From contig NZ_JACCFQ010000001.1 in the NCBI RefSeq assembly GCF_013410215.1, forward strand, positions 2,418,001-2,482,000: a DNA stretch of 64,000 nt, written 5' to 3'. The number at the start of each line of letters is the position of its first letter. The stretch's first letter is position 1. A program made the position numbers and the translations under genes. The notes beneath the pieces were generated by a model. The model was not told the DNA's origin. It was given only the letters and a program-made list of their open reading frames with translations, and did not search any database. Positions 38,157 to 47,155 of the stretch are shown here, piece after piece. Source of the stretch: Nesterenkonia sandarakina. GTDB taxonomy: Bacteria; Actinomycetota; Actinomycetes; Actinomycetales; Micrococcaceae.

Positions 38157-38672
38157 ATGATCGAATGGTTCGGCGATAACCTCTGGGCGCCCTGGCTGGC
38201 ACTGGCGCTGGGACTGCTGGTCCTCGAAGCCATCACCCTCGATCTGCTCTTCCTGATGCTCGCCGTCGGCGCCGGAGCAGCCACCACCGTGGCCCTTGCC
38301 GGTGGCGAGCCCTGGCTGCAGGTGCTCGTGGGCTGCGCCACGGCGCTGCTGATGCTCGGTGCCGTCCGGCCGATCGCACTGAAGCACCTGAAGAAGGGCC
38401 CGGCGAACCAGCTCACCAACATCGACCGGATGACCGGCATGGAGGCCCATGCCCTGGAGGCCATCACCGGCGACGCCGGCCTGGCCGAGGTCGACGGCGA
38501 CACCTGGACCGCGCGCACCACCGGAGGCCTGCGGATCGAGCCCGGAATGGACGCCGTCGTCGAGTCCGTGGAAGGCGCCATCGTCTACCTGCGGCCCAGC
38601 CGCGAGATCAACTGGGATGAGCCGGGACCCGACATCTCTGGGCCCAACACTCCCCGTTCGGAAGGCGCCTGA
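38157..38672 (+). CDS. NfeD-like membrane protein
   Basis: This 171-residue protein has two or three N-terminal membrane helices (WLALALGLLVLEAITLDLLFLMLAVGAGAA; WLQVLVGCATALLMLGAV), then a C-terminal OB-fold-type NfeD domain (MTGMEAHALEAITGDAGLAEVDGDTWTAR). NfeD proteins partner with SPFH proteins in membrane microdomains and proteolysis. The SPFH gene follows after 39 bases, so the pair is intact here. GAGCTGAG precedes ATG 38157. Confidence 0.9.
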   Translation: MIEWFGDNLWAPWLALALGLLVLEAITLDLLFLMLAVGAGAATTVALAGGEPWLQVLVGCATALLMLGAVRPIALKHLKKGPANQLTNIDRMTGMEAHALEAITGDAGLAEVDGDTWTARTTGGLRIEPGMDAVVESVEGAIVYLRPSREINWDEPGPDISGPNTPRSEGA

Positions 38673-38711
38673 GAGACCTTCAGGCGCGCCACTGATAGAG
38701 AACGGAACGTC

Positions 38712-39965
38712 ATGGAAGTCACTGCACTTGTAGTCCTCCTGGTCCTGGTAGCCCTGGTGGTGATCATCATCGCGCGCAGCGTGCGGATCGTGCCGCAGGC
38801 CCGCGCCGGACTGATCGAGCGCCTGGGCAAGTACCAGCGCACGCAGGGCCCGGGACTCACCCTGTTGGTCCCCTTCATCGACCGGCTGCTGCCGATGCTG
38901 GACATGCGCGAACAGGTCGTCTCCTTCCCGCCCCAGCCGGTGATCACCGAGGACAACCTGGTGGTCTCCATCGACACCGTGGTCTACTTCCAGATCACCG
39001 ATCCCAAGGCCGCCACCTACGAGATCCAGAACTACATCATCGCGGTGGAGCAGCTGACCACCACGACGCTGCGTAACGTGGTCGGTGGGCTGAACCTGGA
39101 AGAGGCTCTGACCTCGCGTGATCGGATCAACGGGCAGCTCCGCGGGGAGCTGGACAAGGTCACCGGGCGCTGGGGCATCCGGGTCGCCCGAGTCGAGCTC
39201 AAGGCCATCGAGCCGCCGCACTCCATCCAGGACTCCATGGAGAAGCAGATGCGCGCCGAGCGGGAGCGCCGCGCCGCGATCCTCACCGCCGAGGGCACCA
39301 AGCAGGCCGCGATCCTCACCGCTGAAGGTGAGCGTCAGGCCTCCATCCTCGCCGCCGAGGGCGATGCGCAGGCCAGGATCCTGGGCGCCAACGCCGAAGC
39401 ACAGGCTATCGAGACCGTGTTCAACGCGGTCCACGACTCCGAGCCCGGCCCGGAGCTGCTCTCCTACCAGTACCTGCAGATCCTTCCCGAGATCGCGAAG
39501 TCCGAGTCCAACACCATGTGGATGATCCCGGGCGAGTTCGGCGATGCGCTGAAGAACCTCGCAGGGGCCTTCGGAGGGCCGGAGTCCGCCGCCGCATCCG
39601 GCATCAGCCTGGAAGATCGCGAGTCCGAACGGGCAGCCCGATCGGAGCGGCTGAAGCAGCGTCGGCTGGAGAAGGCCCGGGAGTCCGAGCAGAATCAGGG
39701 CAAGCCGTCCATCTCTTCTGCCATCGCGGATATGGCCGAGTCTGCTCGCAGCACCTCGGTGACCGACGAGAACCCGCACTACACCAGTCGCCAGGAGATC
39801 GAGCAGGAGGCCCGCAAGGCGCGGGTCGGCAATGCACAGGTCGCCGAGTCACGCACCGACGCTCCCGCGCAGGACACTGCAGTCGCCCCGACGCAGGAGG
39901 CAGAGCTCACCGAGCAGCCGGTCTTCCAGCAGCAGCCTGAGCCGATGGAGGATCCGCAGCGCTGA
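38712..39965 (+). CDS. SPFH/band 7 domain membrane protein
   Basis: This 417-residue protein has an N-terminal membrane helix (residues 3-22) followed by the SPFH domain (IVPQARAGLIERLGKYQRT, TEDNLVVSIDTVVYFQITD, LRNVVGGLNLEEALTSRD). A long Ala/Glu/Arg coiled coil follows (MRAERERRAAILTAEGTKQ), with three imperfect AILTAEG repeats. The tail from about residue 290 is polar and probably disordered, ending Gln/Pro/Glu-rich. It is the QmcA/stomatin-like partner of NfeD and should oligomerise at the membrane. Confidence 0.93.
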   Translation: MEVTALVVLLVLVALVVIIIARSVRIVPQARAGLIERLGKYQRTQGPGLTLLVPFIDRLLPMLDMREQVVSFPPQPVITEDNLVVSIDTVVYFQITDPKAATYEIQNYIIAVEQLTTTTLRNVVGGLNLEEALTSRDRINGQLRGELDKVTGRWGIRVARVELKAIEPPHSIQDSMEKQMRAERERRAAILTAEGTKQAAILTAEGERQASILAAEGDAQARILGANAEAQAIETVFNAVHDSEPGPELLSYQYLQILPEIAKSESNTMWMIPGEFGDALKNLAGAFGGPESAAASGISLEDRESERAARSERLKQRRLEKARESEQNQGKPSISSAIADMAESARSTSVTDENPHYTSRQEIEQEARKARVGNAQVAESRTDAPAQDTAVAPTQEAELTEQPVFQQQPEPMEDPQR

Positions 39966-39973
39966 GCAAGGTG

Positions 39974-40000
39974 GGAATATCTCGGCGGTGCTTTAGAGTT
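39974..40000 (+). promoter_or_regulatory. SigR/SigH-like promoter upstream of rbpA
   Basis: GGAAT (39974-39978) and GTT (39998-40000) are separated by 19 bases, close to the GGAAT-N18-GTT consensus for redox-stress ECF sigma factors. In Streptomyces rbpA is known to be under SigR control. The ribosome binding site GGAGG is at 40032-40036. Confidence 0.6.
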
Positions 40001-40043
40001 GTACACCGAGAATGACTCTGCCCATCACACTGGAGGAAAATCG

Positions 40044-40385
40044 ATGAGCGATCGCAGTCTGCGCGGAATGCGCCTTGGTGCGCAGTCCATGGAAACGGAA
40101 CAGGGCGTTGAGCCTGCGCCCCGTCAGGAGATCGAGTACCTCACTGAGGACGGCGAGCGGATGCGGGTGATGTTCTCCGCCGAGGCCGACGTCCCCGCCA
40201 CCTGGGTCTCCCCCACCGGCAAGGAAGGTCTGCGCGTCGACGTCGACCGGCCCGAGGCGGAGCCGGAGAAGCCGGTCAGGACGCACTGGGACATGCTGCT
40301 GGAGCGTCGTTCCACGGAGGACCTCGAAGTGATCCTGCAGGATCGGCTCAAGCTGCTCAAGGAGCGCCGCGGCGAAGCCGCCTGA
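40044..40385 (+). CDS. rbpA: RNA polymerase-binding protein RbpA
   Basis: RbpA helps actinobacterial RNA polymerase form open complexes with group I and II sigma factors. The 113-residue protein shows SLRGMRLGAQSMETEQGVE at the start (tail and core junction), the core EYLTEDGERMRVMFSAEADVPATW, and the sigma-interacting domain RTHWDMLLERRSTEDLEVIL. The Cys pairs that bind zinc in Streptomyces RbpA are absent here. GGAGG at 40032-40036 supports ATG 40044. A terminator follows. Confidence 0.96.
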   Translation: MSDRSLRGMRLGAQSMETEQGVEPAPRQEIEYLTEDGERMRVMFSAEADVPATWVSPTGKEGLRVDVDRPEAEPEKPVRTHWDMLLERRSTEDLEVILQDRLKLLKERRGEAA

Positions 40386-40435
40386 CTCGACTCAGTGCAC
40401 CAGCCGGTTCAGCAGCACACCCTGCTGACCACACA

Positions 40436-40478
40436 AGGACGGCGTCTCTCCCCACGTGAGAGGGACGCCGTCCTCGTA
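40436..40478. terminator. Terminator between rbpA and convergent glycosyltransferase gene
   Basis: AGGACGGCGTC (40436-40446) pairs perfectly with GACGCCGTCCT (40464-40474), with inner CTCTC/GAGAG pairing, followed by CGTATTT. It is suited to both strands. Confidence 0.85.
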
Positions 40479-40538
40479 TTTCCGGTGGGCACGCGCGGGC
40501 TCGGCTCATCCCCGTGCTCGGATGGGCCGCGCGCAGGC

Positions 40539-41273
40539 TCAGCGCTGGCGCAGCTTCTGGGCCAAGGTGCGGGCTCGTGCACTCAGTCCCCAGCGGGTGA
40601 CGTTGACCATGGCCTCGACCACGATGTTCGAGCTCATCTTGGAGACCCCCTGGGTGCGCTCCACGAAGGTGATCGGCACCTCTGCGATGGTCTTGCCCAT
40701 CCCGGCCACCCGGAATGTCATGTCCACCTGGAAGCCGTAGCCCACTGATTCGATGCTGCTCAGGTCGATCTCTTCGAGCACTGAGCGGCGGAAGGCCCGG
40801 AACCCGGCGGTGATGTCGCGGACCTTGAGTCCCAGCATGGTCCGCGAGTAGAGGCTGCCGGCCCGCGAGATCGCGATCCGGTGCAGCGGCCAGTTCACCA
40901 CCGATCCGCCGGGCACCCAGCGTGAGCCGATGACCAGGTCCGCCTCGTCGATCTTTGCAAGCAGCTTCGGCAGCTGTTCGGGCTGATGCGACCCATCGGC
41001 GTCGAGTTCGACCAACACGTCGTAGCCGCGCTCGAGTCCCCAGCCGAACCCCGCGATATAGGCACCGCCGAGCCCGTTCTTGGCGGTGCGGTGCAGCACA
41101 TTGATCTGTGGATCCTCAGCGCTGAGCTCCTCGGCGAACTCACCGGTGCCGTCGGGACTGTTGTCATCGACGATGAGCACGTCTGAGTCCGGCACTGCCG
41201 CTCGCAGACGCGAGACGGTGCCGGGAAGGGCGTCGATCTCGTCATAGGTGGGGATGATCGTCAGGATCTTCAC
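40539..41273 (-). CDS. Polyprenol monophosphomannose synthase (GT2 family)
   Basis: This 244-residue GT2 glycosyltransferase would move mannose from GDP-mannose to polyprenyl phosphate, the donor for mannosylated lipids and proteins. Motifs are ILTIIPTYDEIDALPGTV, IVDDNSPDGTGEFAEEL, the DXD-type ELDADGSHQPEQLP, and ITAGFRAFRRSVLEEI. It has no C-terminal membrane domain, like the Mycobacterium Ppm1 catalytic part. The start is GTG 41273. It lies downstream of, but separated by 78 bases from, the amidohydrolase-like gene. Confidence 0.92.
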   Translation of the reverse strand: MKILTIIPTYDEIDALPGTVSRLRAAVPDSDVLIVDDNSPDGTGEFAEELSAEDPQINVLHRTAKNGLGGAYIAGFGWGLERGYDVLVELDADGSHQPEQLPKLLAKIDEADLVIGSRWVPGGSVVNWPLHRIAISRAGSLYSRTMLGLKVRDITAGFRAFRRSVLEEIDLSSIESVGYGFQVDMTFRVAGMGKTIAEVPITFVERTQGVSKMSSNIVVEAMVNVTRWGLSARARTLAQKLRQR

Positions 41274-41351
41274 GAGTTGCTTCGCGTCCTTCTGGGGGTT
41301 GTGGAGATGGTGGCAGTGGGTCGGGCACAGTCTACGGTCATGCGCTGGAGC

Positions 41352-42608
41352 TCATCTCCGGGAAGCAGGCTCGGCGCGGGGGTCCGAAGGGGCGACCTCG
41401 ACCCCGTCGATCACGGTGGAGATCAGCCGTGGCAGGCTCTGCCCGTCGAGGTAGGGCAGCAGCGGGGTGCGCGCCCGGACGTCGGTGCTCCACGCCGCGG
41501 TGCGCGAGTCTGGGGTCTGCACCGCCAGTGAGTCCACCTCCCAGATCGCGTAGCTTGCCCGTGCGCCTGGATCCAGCTGCGCGGAGGTCACTGGCGTGCC
41601 GCTGGACTCGGGCAGAGACCGGTACGCCCCGCGCGTCTGCGCGTTGAAGCCTGCCCGCACCGAGACCGGGTCGCTGGGGTGGTGGACGTGGGCGCTGACG
41701 GTGGACCAGGGGCTCTGCCCGGCCTCGGCGACGGCGCTGACCGGCACACCGACGCTCAGCGCCGTGGCCAGGTGTCCTGCTCCGCGCAGCACCACCTGGG
41801 CTCCGGTGTTCAGCAGCAACTCCCAGTCCTCCCGCGACGCCGAGTCGAAGCCATGCAGCACGGTGGGCAGCCCCCCTGGCGGGCTCTGCCGCTTGGAGCG
41901 CATCTCGGCGGTGGTGTCCACCAGCGCGGTCACCACGGTCGACGCGGTGGTGTCCTGATCCACCCGCAGAATCAGCTGACGCTGGGCCTGAGCGGCTGCG
42001 AGCCGGATGCCCAGCAGCTGCTCCAAGATCTCCTCAGCGGGCAGCTCCAGCGCGGCTGGGCGGTCGAGGATCGCGTCCACGGTCCGCAGCAGCTCGCTCG
42101 AGGCCCGCACTGCATCGAGCCGGTCTGCCACGCTCAGCTCATCCAGGCCGGTCAGCGCGAGCACCGGGTAGGCGCGCACCCCATGCTCGGCGGCTGCGCG
42201 GAAAGCGGCATTCAGCGATTCCTGGGCCGCGTCGGCGTCGCTCAGCGCGGAGCTGGAGAGCTCGACGCTGAGCCGGACGGCGCCGCAGCCCTGCGCTGCC
42301 GCCTCGTCGAGGGCAGCGGTGACCCGCTCCGACCAGGGCGTGTGCTCGGCGGAACCAGGTGCAGCGGGATCCACGGCGTCAGAAGCTGTGAGCTCGACCC
42401 AGCCGACGAAGGCCGGGGTGACCAGGGCGCGGTCCAGATCGTGGATGACCAGGTCGGGCTCCCTGCGCTCTGCGGCGGTCTCATCGGAACCTACCCAGGC
42501 GATCAGCCCGTCCTCGACCAGCATCGCGTCTGCGTAGGGCTCGGAGGGGGAATGGATCGTGCCGTTGGTCAGCAGCCGCGGCGGGTGGGCGGCACTGGTG
42601 CTAGTCAT
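41352..42608 (-). CDS. Amidohydrolase-like protein without the usual metal-binding His pair
   Basis: This 418-residue protein has the composite fold of amidohydrolases: N-terminal LLTNGTIHSPSEPYADAMLVEDGLIAWVGSD and C-terminal YAIWEVDSLAVQTPD plus LISTVIDGVEV. Where active members read PGFVDAHVH, this one has TPAFVGWVEL, so the first metal-binding HxH is missing. A single His remains in TVLHGFDSAS and an HVHH occurs later in an odd place. It may be catalytically dead or use other chemistry. Its start overlaps the end of the helicase gene by 8 bases. Confidence 0.75.
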   Translation of the reverse strand: MTSTSAAHPPRLLTNGTIHSPSEPYADAMLVEDGLIAWVGSDETAAERREPDLVIHDLDRALVTPAFVGWVELTASDAVDPAAPGSAEHTPWSERVTAALDEAAAQGCGAVRLSVELSSSALSDADAAQESLNAAFRAAAEHGVRAYPVLALTGLDELSVADRLDAVRASSELLRTVDAILDRPAALELPAEEILEQLLGIRLAAAQAQRQLILRVDQDTTASTVVTALVDTTAEMRSKRQSPPGGLPTVLHGFDSASREDWELLLNTGAQVVLRGAGHLATALSVGVPVSAVAEAGQSPWSTVSAHVHHPSDPVSVRAGFNAQTRGAYRSLPESSGTPVTSAQLDPGARASYAIWEVDSLAVQTPDSRTAAWSTDVRARTPLLPYLDGQSLPRLISTVIDGVEVAPSDPRAEPASRR

Positions 42609-45600
42609 CAGTTGGTTCCTCCAGGTTCTGATAGGCCACCGAGGAGTATGCCACCACTCCCCTGCCGATCAGCTGCACGGCCTCGGCGCAGCGCGCCGAG
42701 AGCTTCGCCGGGGTGTGTGGAATCTTGCTCATCTGGTCCAAGGTGTCGATGCACTGTTTGGTCCAGCGCACGAAGTCACCTGCCGCCAGGGGCGAGTCGT
42801 CCAAGGAGCTGCGCAGGCTCTTGCCTCCGGCCCAGGCATACATGGGCAGCACCAGACCCATCTCCGGGGCCGCCGTGGGCTCCAGATGATGCCGCTTCTC
42901 CAGGGCTTCAAGTTCAGCGTGAACCTCAATCCCGGTCTGCGCGGCCTGGCCCAGGCGCTTGGTCGGCATCACCGGCATGGCGCCTTCGTCCTCGCGTTTG
43001 GCCTGGTAGACCAGCACGGTGACGAACGCTGCCAGCTCCTGCGCGGTGAGCCCGGAGAGCACCCCGCGTTCCATCAACAGACCGGTGAACAGGTCTCGCT
43101 CCCCGTAGATCCGGCGCAGCTGCTGCCCGCGGTCTGTCACGGCGAACTCGGTGGCGAACCACTGCTCGGCGGTGAATCCAGGGCGTTGCAGCGCAGGGTC
43201 CGGAGCGGTCACGGCGGCGGAGTTCTCCGGCGGGACGTGGGGCATCAGTTCCGGGTCCACGGCCTCCATATGGCCGAGCTCGTGGAGGACCCCGCAGACC
43301 CGGTCGAAGGTCTTCGCGATGGAGCCGGTGCGGCGGTCGATCTTCAGCTTCAGCTGATCGATCTCGCGCTGCAGCTTCCAGGCGCGCTCGGCCCAGCGGG
43401 CGTGGTCCTCACGTTCGCTGCAGCCGTGACAGGGGTGGCGCTGCAAGGCGTTCTGCAGCTGCTCCAGCGACTCGGACTCGGAGTCCTCGGCGCGGAACCC
43501 GAATCCCGGGGCGGGCGCATTCGGGCGCGGCGGCACCCGCTCGTGCAGCGCGGCCCGCATCGAGGAGGCCAGGTCCCTGCGGACCTTGGGCACCTTCACC
43601 TGCGGCTTGCGCGGGAGCCGGATGCTGGCGATCACCTCCGGGGGCTGGGCGAAGTCCTCGGCGGTGATGTTGCGGAACTTGCCGTCGGCGGTGATCACCC
43701 CGGGGCGAGGGTCGTGCTCCGGGGCGCTGTGGACCACCAGAGAGTCCCCGAAGCCGCGCTTGCCGCCAACTTCGATGACGTCACCGGGCTGCAGTGCGGC
43801 CAGGACCCGGATGATCTCGCGGCGTCGCTGCCGGTGCCGCGCCTTGGCCTGGTCCTTCTCCGCCTCGTTCAGACGCCGACGCAGCGCGGCGTATTCTCGG
43901 AAGTCTCCGAGGTGACACGCCATCGCCTCCTCGTATCCGGCCATGGAGGACTCACGCTTCGCCACGTCCCGGGCGACCCCGACCACCGAACGGTCAGCCT
44001 GGAACTGCGCGAAGGAGGATTCCAGGATGGTGCGCGCCCGGCGTCGGCCGAACTGCGCCGTGAGGTTCACCGCCATGTTGTAGGAAGGCTTGAAGCTGGA
44101 GTTCAGCGGGTAGGTCCGCTTCGACGCCAGCCCCGCCACCTGACGCGGATCCATGCCGGGCTGCCAGACGACGACGGCGTGGCCCTCCACGTCGATTCCG
44201 CGCCGGCCGGCACGACCGGTGAGCTGGGTGTACTCCCCCGGGGTGACGTCGACGTGGGATTCGCCGTTGAACTTGTCCAGCTTCTCCAGCACCACGGTGC
44301 GGGCCGGCATGTTGATCCCCAGCGCAAGGGTCTCGGTGGCGAAGACCACTTTGAGCAGACCCTCCGCATAGAGCTGCTCCACGAGCTCCTTGAACGGGGG
44401 CAGCATCCCCGCGTGGTGTGCGGCGACCCCGTTGATCAGCGCCTCACGGAAGCTTTCGAATCCCAGGATGGAGAGATCCTCGGCCGGGAGGTCCCAGCCC
44501 ATCTGCTCCACCCGGGAGGTGATCTCGGCGGCCTCTTCACGGGTGGTCAGCACGATGCCGGCATTGAGGCACTGCTCCACGGCGGCTTCACAGCCCACCC
44601 GGGAGAAGATGAAGCCGATGCAGGGAAGCAGACCGTCACGGTCCAGGGCCCGGATCATCTTGGGACGGTTCAGCCGCGGGCGCCCTGCGGAGGAGCCCGA
44701 GACCCCGGAGACGTCGGAGGAGCCGGCTCGACTCCGGCTCGAGGAGCCGCCCCGGCTGGAGGAGGCGCTGCTGCTGAGCTCATGCCGCACTCCGGCGCCT
44801 GAGCGGCCGCGTCCTGCGCCGCGTGCAGGACCCGCACCGGGACCTCTGCCTCGGCCGCGTGAGCGGTGGCCGCCGCTGCGCCGCGAACTGGGCCCCTGGC
44901 TCTGATGGGCCAGGCGCTGCAGGTCGGGATTGACCAGCGTGGGCGCGTCGTCGTCCTCTTCATAGATGAACAGATCATGCAGCTGGTTCTCGACGAACAT
45001 GTGCTGCCACAGCGGCACCGGACGGTGCTCGGAGACCACCACGGAGGTCTCCCCGCGCACCGTGTCCAGCCAGGCGCCGAACTCTTCGGCGTTGGAGACC
45101 GTGGCCGAGAGCGCGACGACCTGCACGTGCTCCGGGAGGTGGATGATGACCTCCTCCCAGACCGCGCCCCGGAACCTGTCGGCCAGGTAGTGGACCTCAT
45201 CCATGACCACGTAGCCGAGATCACGCAGCGTCGCGGAGTCCTGGTAGAGCATGTTGCGCAGCACCTCGGTGGTCATCACCACGATCTGCGCCTCGGAGTT
45301 GATCGAGGTGTCACCGGTGAGCAGCCCCACCTTCTCGGTCCCGTGGTCCTCCACCAGCTCCTGATACTTCTGGTTCGAGAGCGCCTTGATCGGGGTGGTG
45401 TAGAAGGTCTTGGTGCCCTTGGCGAGTCCCAGGTGCACGGCGAACTCGCCGACGATCGTCTTGCCTGCCCCGGTGGGTGCCGCGACCAGCACAGCACGCC
45501 CGGCCTCCAGGTGCTGACAGGCCTGGACCTGGAACTCGTCGAGGTCGAAGGCCTGGGCCCGGCGGAAGGCCCCGAGGTGACTCTTGGCCTCTGCTGCTCG

Positions 45601-45639
45601 TCGACGTGACTCTGCGTAGCGCTCGGCCGGTGAACTCAT
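42601..45639 (-). CDS. helY: Ski2/Mtr4-like DEAD/DEAH RNA helicase HelY
   Basis: This superfamily 2 helicase has 1012 residues. RecA1 holds Walker A APTGAGKT (54-61), TPIKALSNQKYQEL, DEVH (147-150) and SAT. RecA2 holds CIGFIFSRVGCE, ATETLALGINMPARTVV and QLTGRAGRRGID. The C-terminal helical part ends in the typical Ski2-like GDFVRWTKQCIDTLDQM. An unusual Arg/Gly/Ser-rich insertion (about residues 248-322) sits between the RecA domains. TAGGCT lies 6 nt before ATG 45639. It is divergent from an MFS gene. Mycobacterial HelY is the closest named relative I recall. Confidence 0.92.
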   Translation of the reverse strand: MSSPAERYAESRRRAAEAKSHLGAFRRAQAFDLDEFQVQACQHLEAGRAVLVAAPTGAGKTIVGEFAVHLGLAKGTKTFYTTPIKALSNQKYQELVEDHGTEKVGLLTGDTSINSEAQIVVMTTEVLRNMLYQDSATLRDLGYVVMDEVHYLADRFRGAVWEEVIIHLPEHVQVVALSATVSNAEEFGAWLDTVRGETSVVVSEHRPVPLWQHMFVENQLHDLFIYEEDDDAPTLVNPDLQRLAHQSQGPSSRRSGGHRSRGRGRGPGAGPARGAGRGRSGAGVRHELSSSASSSRGGSSSRSRAGSSDVSGVSGSSAGRPRLNRPKMIRALDRDGLLPCIGFIFSRVGCEAAVEQCLNAGIVLTTREEAAEITSRVEQMGWDLPAEDLSILGFESFREALINGVAAHHAGMLPPFKELVEQLYAEGLLKVVFATETLALGINMPARTVVLEKLDKFNGESHVDVTPGEYTQLTGRAGRRGIDVEGHAVVVWQPGMDPRQVAGLASKRTYPLNSSFKPSYNMAVNLTAQFGRRRARTILESSFAQFQADRSVVGVARDVAKRESSMAGYEEAMACHLGDFREYAALRRRLNEAEKDQAKARHRQRRREIIRVLAALQPGDVIEVGGKRGFGDSLVVHSAPEHDPRPGVITADGKFRNITAEDFAQPPEVIASIRLPRKPQVKVPKVRRDLASSMRAALHERVPPRPNAPAPGFGFRAEDSESESLEQLQNALQRHPCHGCSEREDHARWAERAWKLQREIDQLKLKIDRRTGSIAKTFDRVCGVLHELGHMEAVDPELMPHVPPENSAAVTAPDPALQRPGFTAEQWFATEFAVTDRGQQLRRIYGERDLFTGLLMERGVLSGLTAQELAAFVTVLVYQAKREDEGAMPVMPTKRLGQAAQTGIEVHAELEALEKRHHLEPTAAPEMGLVLPMYAWAGGKSLRSSLDDSPLAAGDFVRWTKQCIDTLDQMSKIPHTPAKLSARCAEAVQLIGRGVVAYSSVAYQNLEEPTDD

Positions 45640-45651
45640 GGTGCCAGCCTA
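45640..45651 (-). promoter_or_regulatory. -10 hexamer TAGGCT, predicted leaderless helY promoter
   Basis: On the minus strand TAGGCT (45651-45646) is followed by GGCACC and then ATG 45639, a 6-nt gap with no ribosome binding site. Confidence 0.55.
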
Positions 45652-45828
45652 TGACATCCCCGCCTGGTGGTTCTCACCTGGCGCATGCGCCTGCCAGGGC
45701 CTTGTCCCGTGATCCGTCGCATCGCTGTGCCATGTCCCCTCGCTATATCTGTCCAAAGCCAGGGGATGTGGCAAAGGGATGCGACAGCCGGGCCGGGGTG
45801 TGCGAGCTCGGCGAGGGTGCCGGCTCGC

Positions 45829-45840
45829 TAGACTGCTGCG
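45829..45840 (+). promoter_or_regulatory. -10 hexamer TAGACT, predicted leaderless MFS promoter
   Basis: TAGACT (45829-45834) is followed by GCTGCG and ATG 45841, a 6-nt gap. A perfect GGCGCATGCGCC palindrome at 45680-45691 lies between the two divergent promoters. Confidence 0.55.
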
Positions 45841-47055
45841 ATGACCACGGCGCACTCCCCCCGGCGAGAGATCCTGCTGGGGGCGCTGCTGCCGGCGTTC
45901 ATCTTCAGCCTCGGAGCCGGTGCCATGATCCCGGTGCTGGCTCCCTTCGCCGTGGAGCGCGGAGCGAGCCTCGCCGTGGCGGGGATCATCGCAGCGATGC
46001 TTCCGGTGGGTCAGATCCTGGCGGATCTGCCCGCAGGCGCGCTGGCCGCCCGGGTCGGGGACCGTCGGGCGATGCTGATCGCGGCCGGCGCCGCGGCGAT
46101 CGGATTCCTCGCCGCGGGACTGGCACCCTCGCTGCTCACCCTGGGCGCCGCCGTCGGCCTGGTGGGGGCTGCGAACGCGGTCTTCCACCTGGCGCGGCAT
46201 TCCTACCTGACCGAGGTCACCCCGGTGCACCAGCGCGCTCGGGTGCTCTCCACCCTTGGCGGGGTGCATCGGATCGGGCAGTTCCTCGGGCCTTTCCTCG
46301 GGGCGGGGGTGCTGCTGCTGGGCGACCTGCGTGCGGTGTTCCTGCTGGCGCTGCTGACCGCCCTCGCCGCCGGTGTCACCGTGCTGCTGGCCCCGGAGAT
46401 CGACACCCGGCCTGCCAGGGCCCCGGGCGCCTCCCGCGCCGGGTTCACCCAGGTGATCGCCAGACACCGGGAGCTGCTGCTCACCCTGGGGGTGGCCTCC
46501 ATGCTGGTGGGAGCGATTCGCGGGGCCCGCCAGCAGGTGCTTCCGCTCTGGGGCGAGCACATCGGCCTGGACCCCACGACGATCTCGCTGCTCTTCGGCC
46601 TGGCCGGGGGCATCGACATGCTGCTGTTCTATCCGGCGGGGAAGATCATGGACCGGTTCGGGCGACTCTGGATCGGAGTGCCCTCGATGACCTGCCTCGG
46701 AGTGGCGATGGCCCTGGTGCCGCTGGCTCATTCGGTCCCGGTGCTGGCCGCTGTCGCGGTGCTGCTCGGTGTCAGCAACGGACTCGGCTCCGGGGTGATG
46801 ATGACCATCGCCTCGGACATCGCCCCGGCGGATGCGCGTCCGCAGTTCCTCGGTGCCTGGAGGCTGATGCAGGACTTCGGGATCGCCGCTGGTCCGCTGA
46901 CCCTCGCCGCCGGGGCTGCCCTGGGATCCTTGGCCGCCGGGGTCTGGGTGGCGGCGGCCATGGGACCGCTGGCCAGCGCCGGTCTGCTGCGCTGGCTGCC
47001 GCGGTACTCGGTCCACGCCAGTAGCCGCACCCGCCGAGCCGCCGGCATCGACTGA
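45841..47055 (+). CDS. MFS transporter
   Basis: This 404-residue major facilitator has about twelve membrane helices. The loop 2-3 motif appears as GALAARVGDRRAMLIAAG, and the equivalent after helix 8 as GKIMDRFGRLWIGVPS. The central loop is short. No substrate can be read from it; drug or sugar efflux families are both possible. It is divergent from helY with 201 bases between the two genes, and is followed by a hairpin before the convergent lacI-type gene. Confidence 0.88.
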   Translation: MTTAHSPRREILLGALLPAFIFSLGAGAMIPVLAPFAVERGASLAVAGIIAAMLPVGQILADLPAGALAARVGDRRAMLIAAGAAAIGFLAAGLAPSLLTLGAAVGLVGAANAVFHLARHSYLTEVTPVHQRARVLSTLGGVHRIGQFLGPFLGAGVLLLGDLRAVFLLALLTALAAGVTVLLAPEIDTRPARAPGASRAGFTQVIARHRELLLTLGVASMLVGAIRGARQQVLPLWGEHIGLDPTTISLLFGLAGGIDMLLFYPAGKIMDRFGRLWIGVPSMTCLGVAMALVPLAHSVPVLAAVAVLLGVSNGLGSGVMMTIASDIAPADARPQFLGAWRLMQDFGIAAGPLTLAAGAALGSLAAGVWVAAAMGPLASAGLLRWLPRYSVHASSRTRRAAGID

Positions 47056-47155
47056 GACACCCCCTGACCTTGCGGCGGTGGTTGTGCCCAGGCAGGCTCA
47101 CGCCCCGAACGGGTCAGCAGCCGGGCAGGCGGATTGGTCAGCGTTCTCGGCGAGC

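Noticed and set aside
42559-44802. 747-codon plus-strand frame opposite helY
   Set aside because: It is antisense to conserved helicase motifs and shows no recognisable domain.
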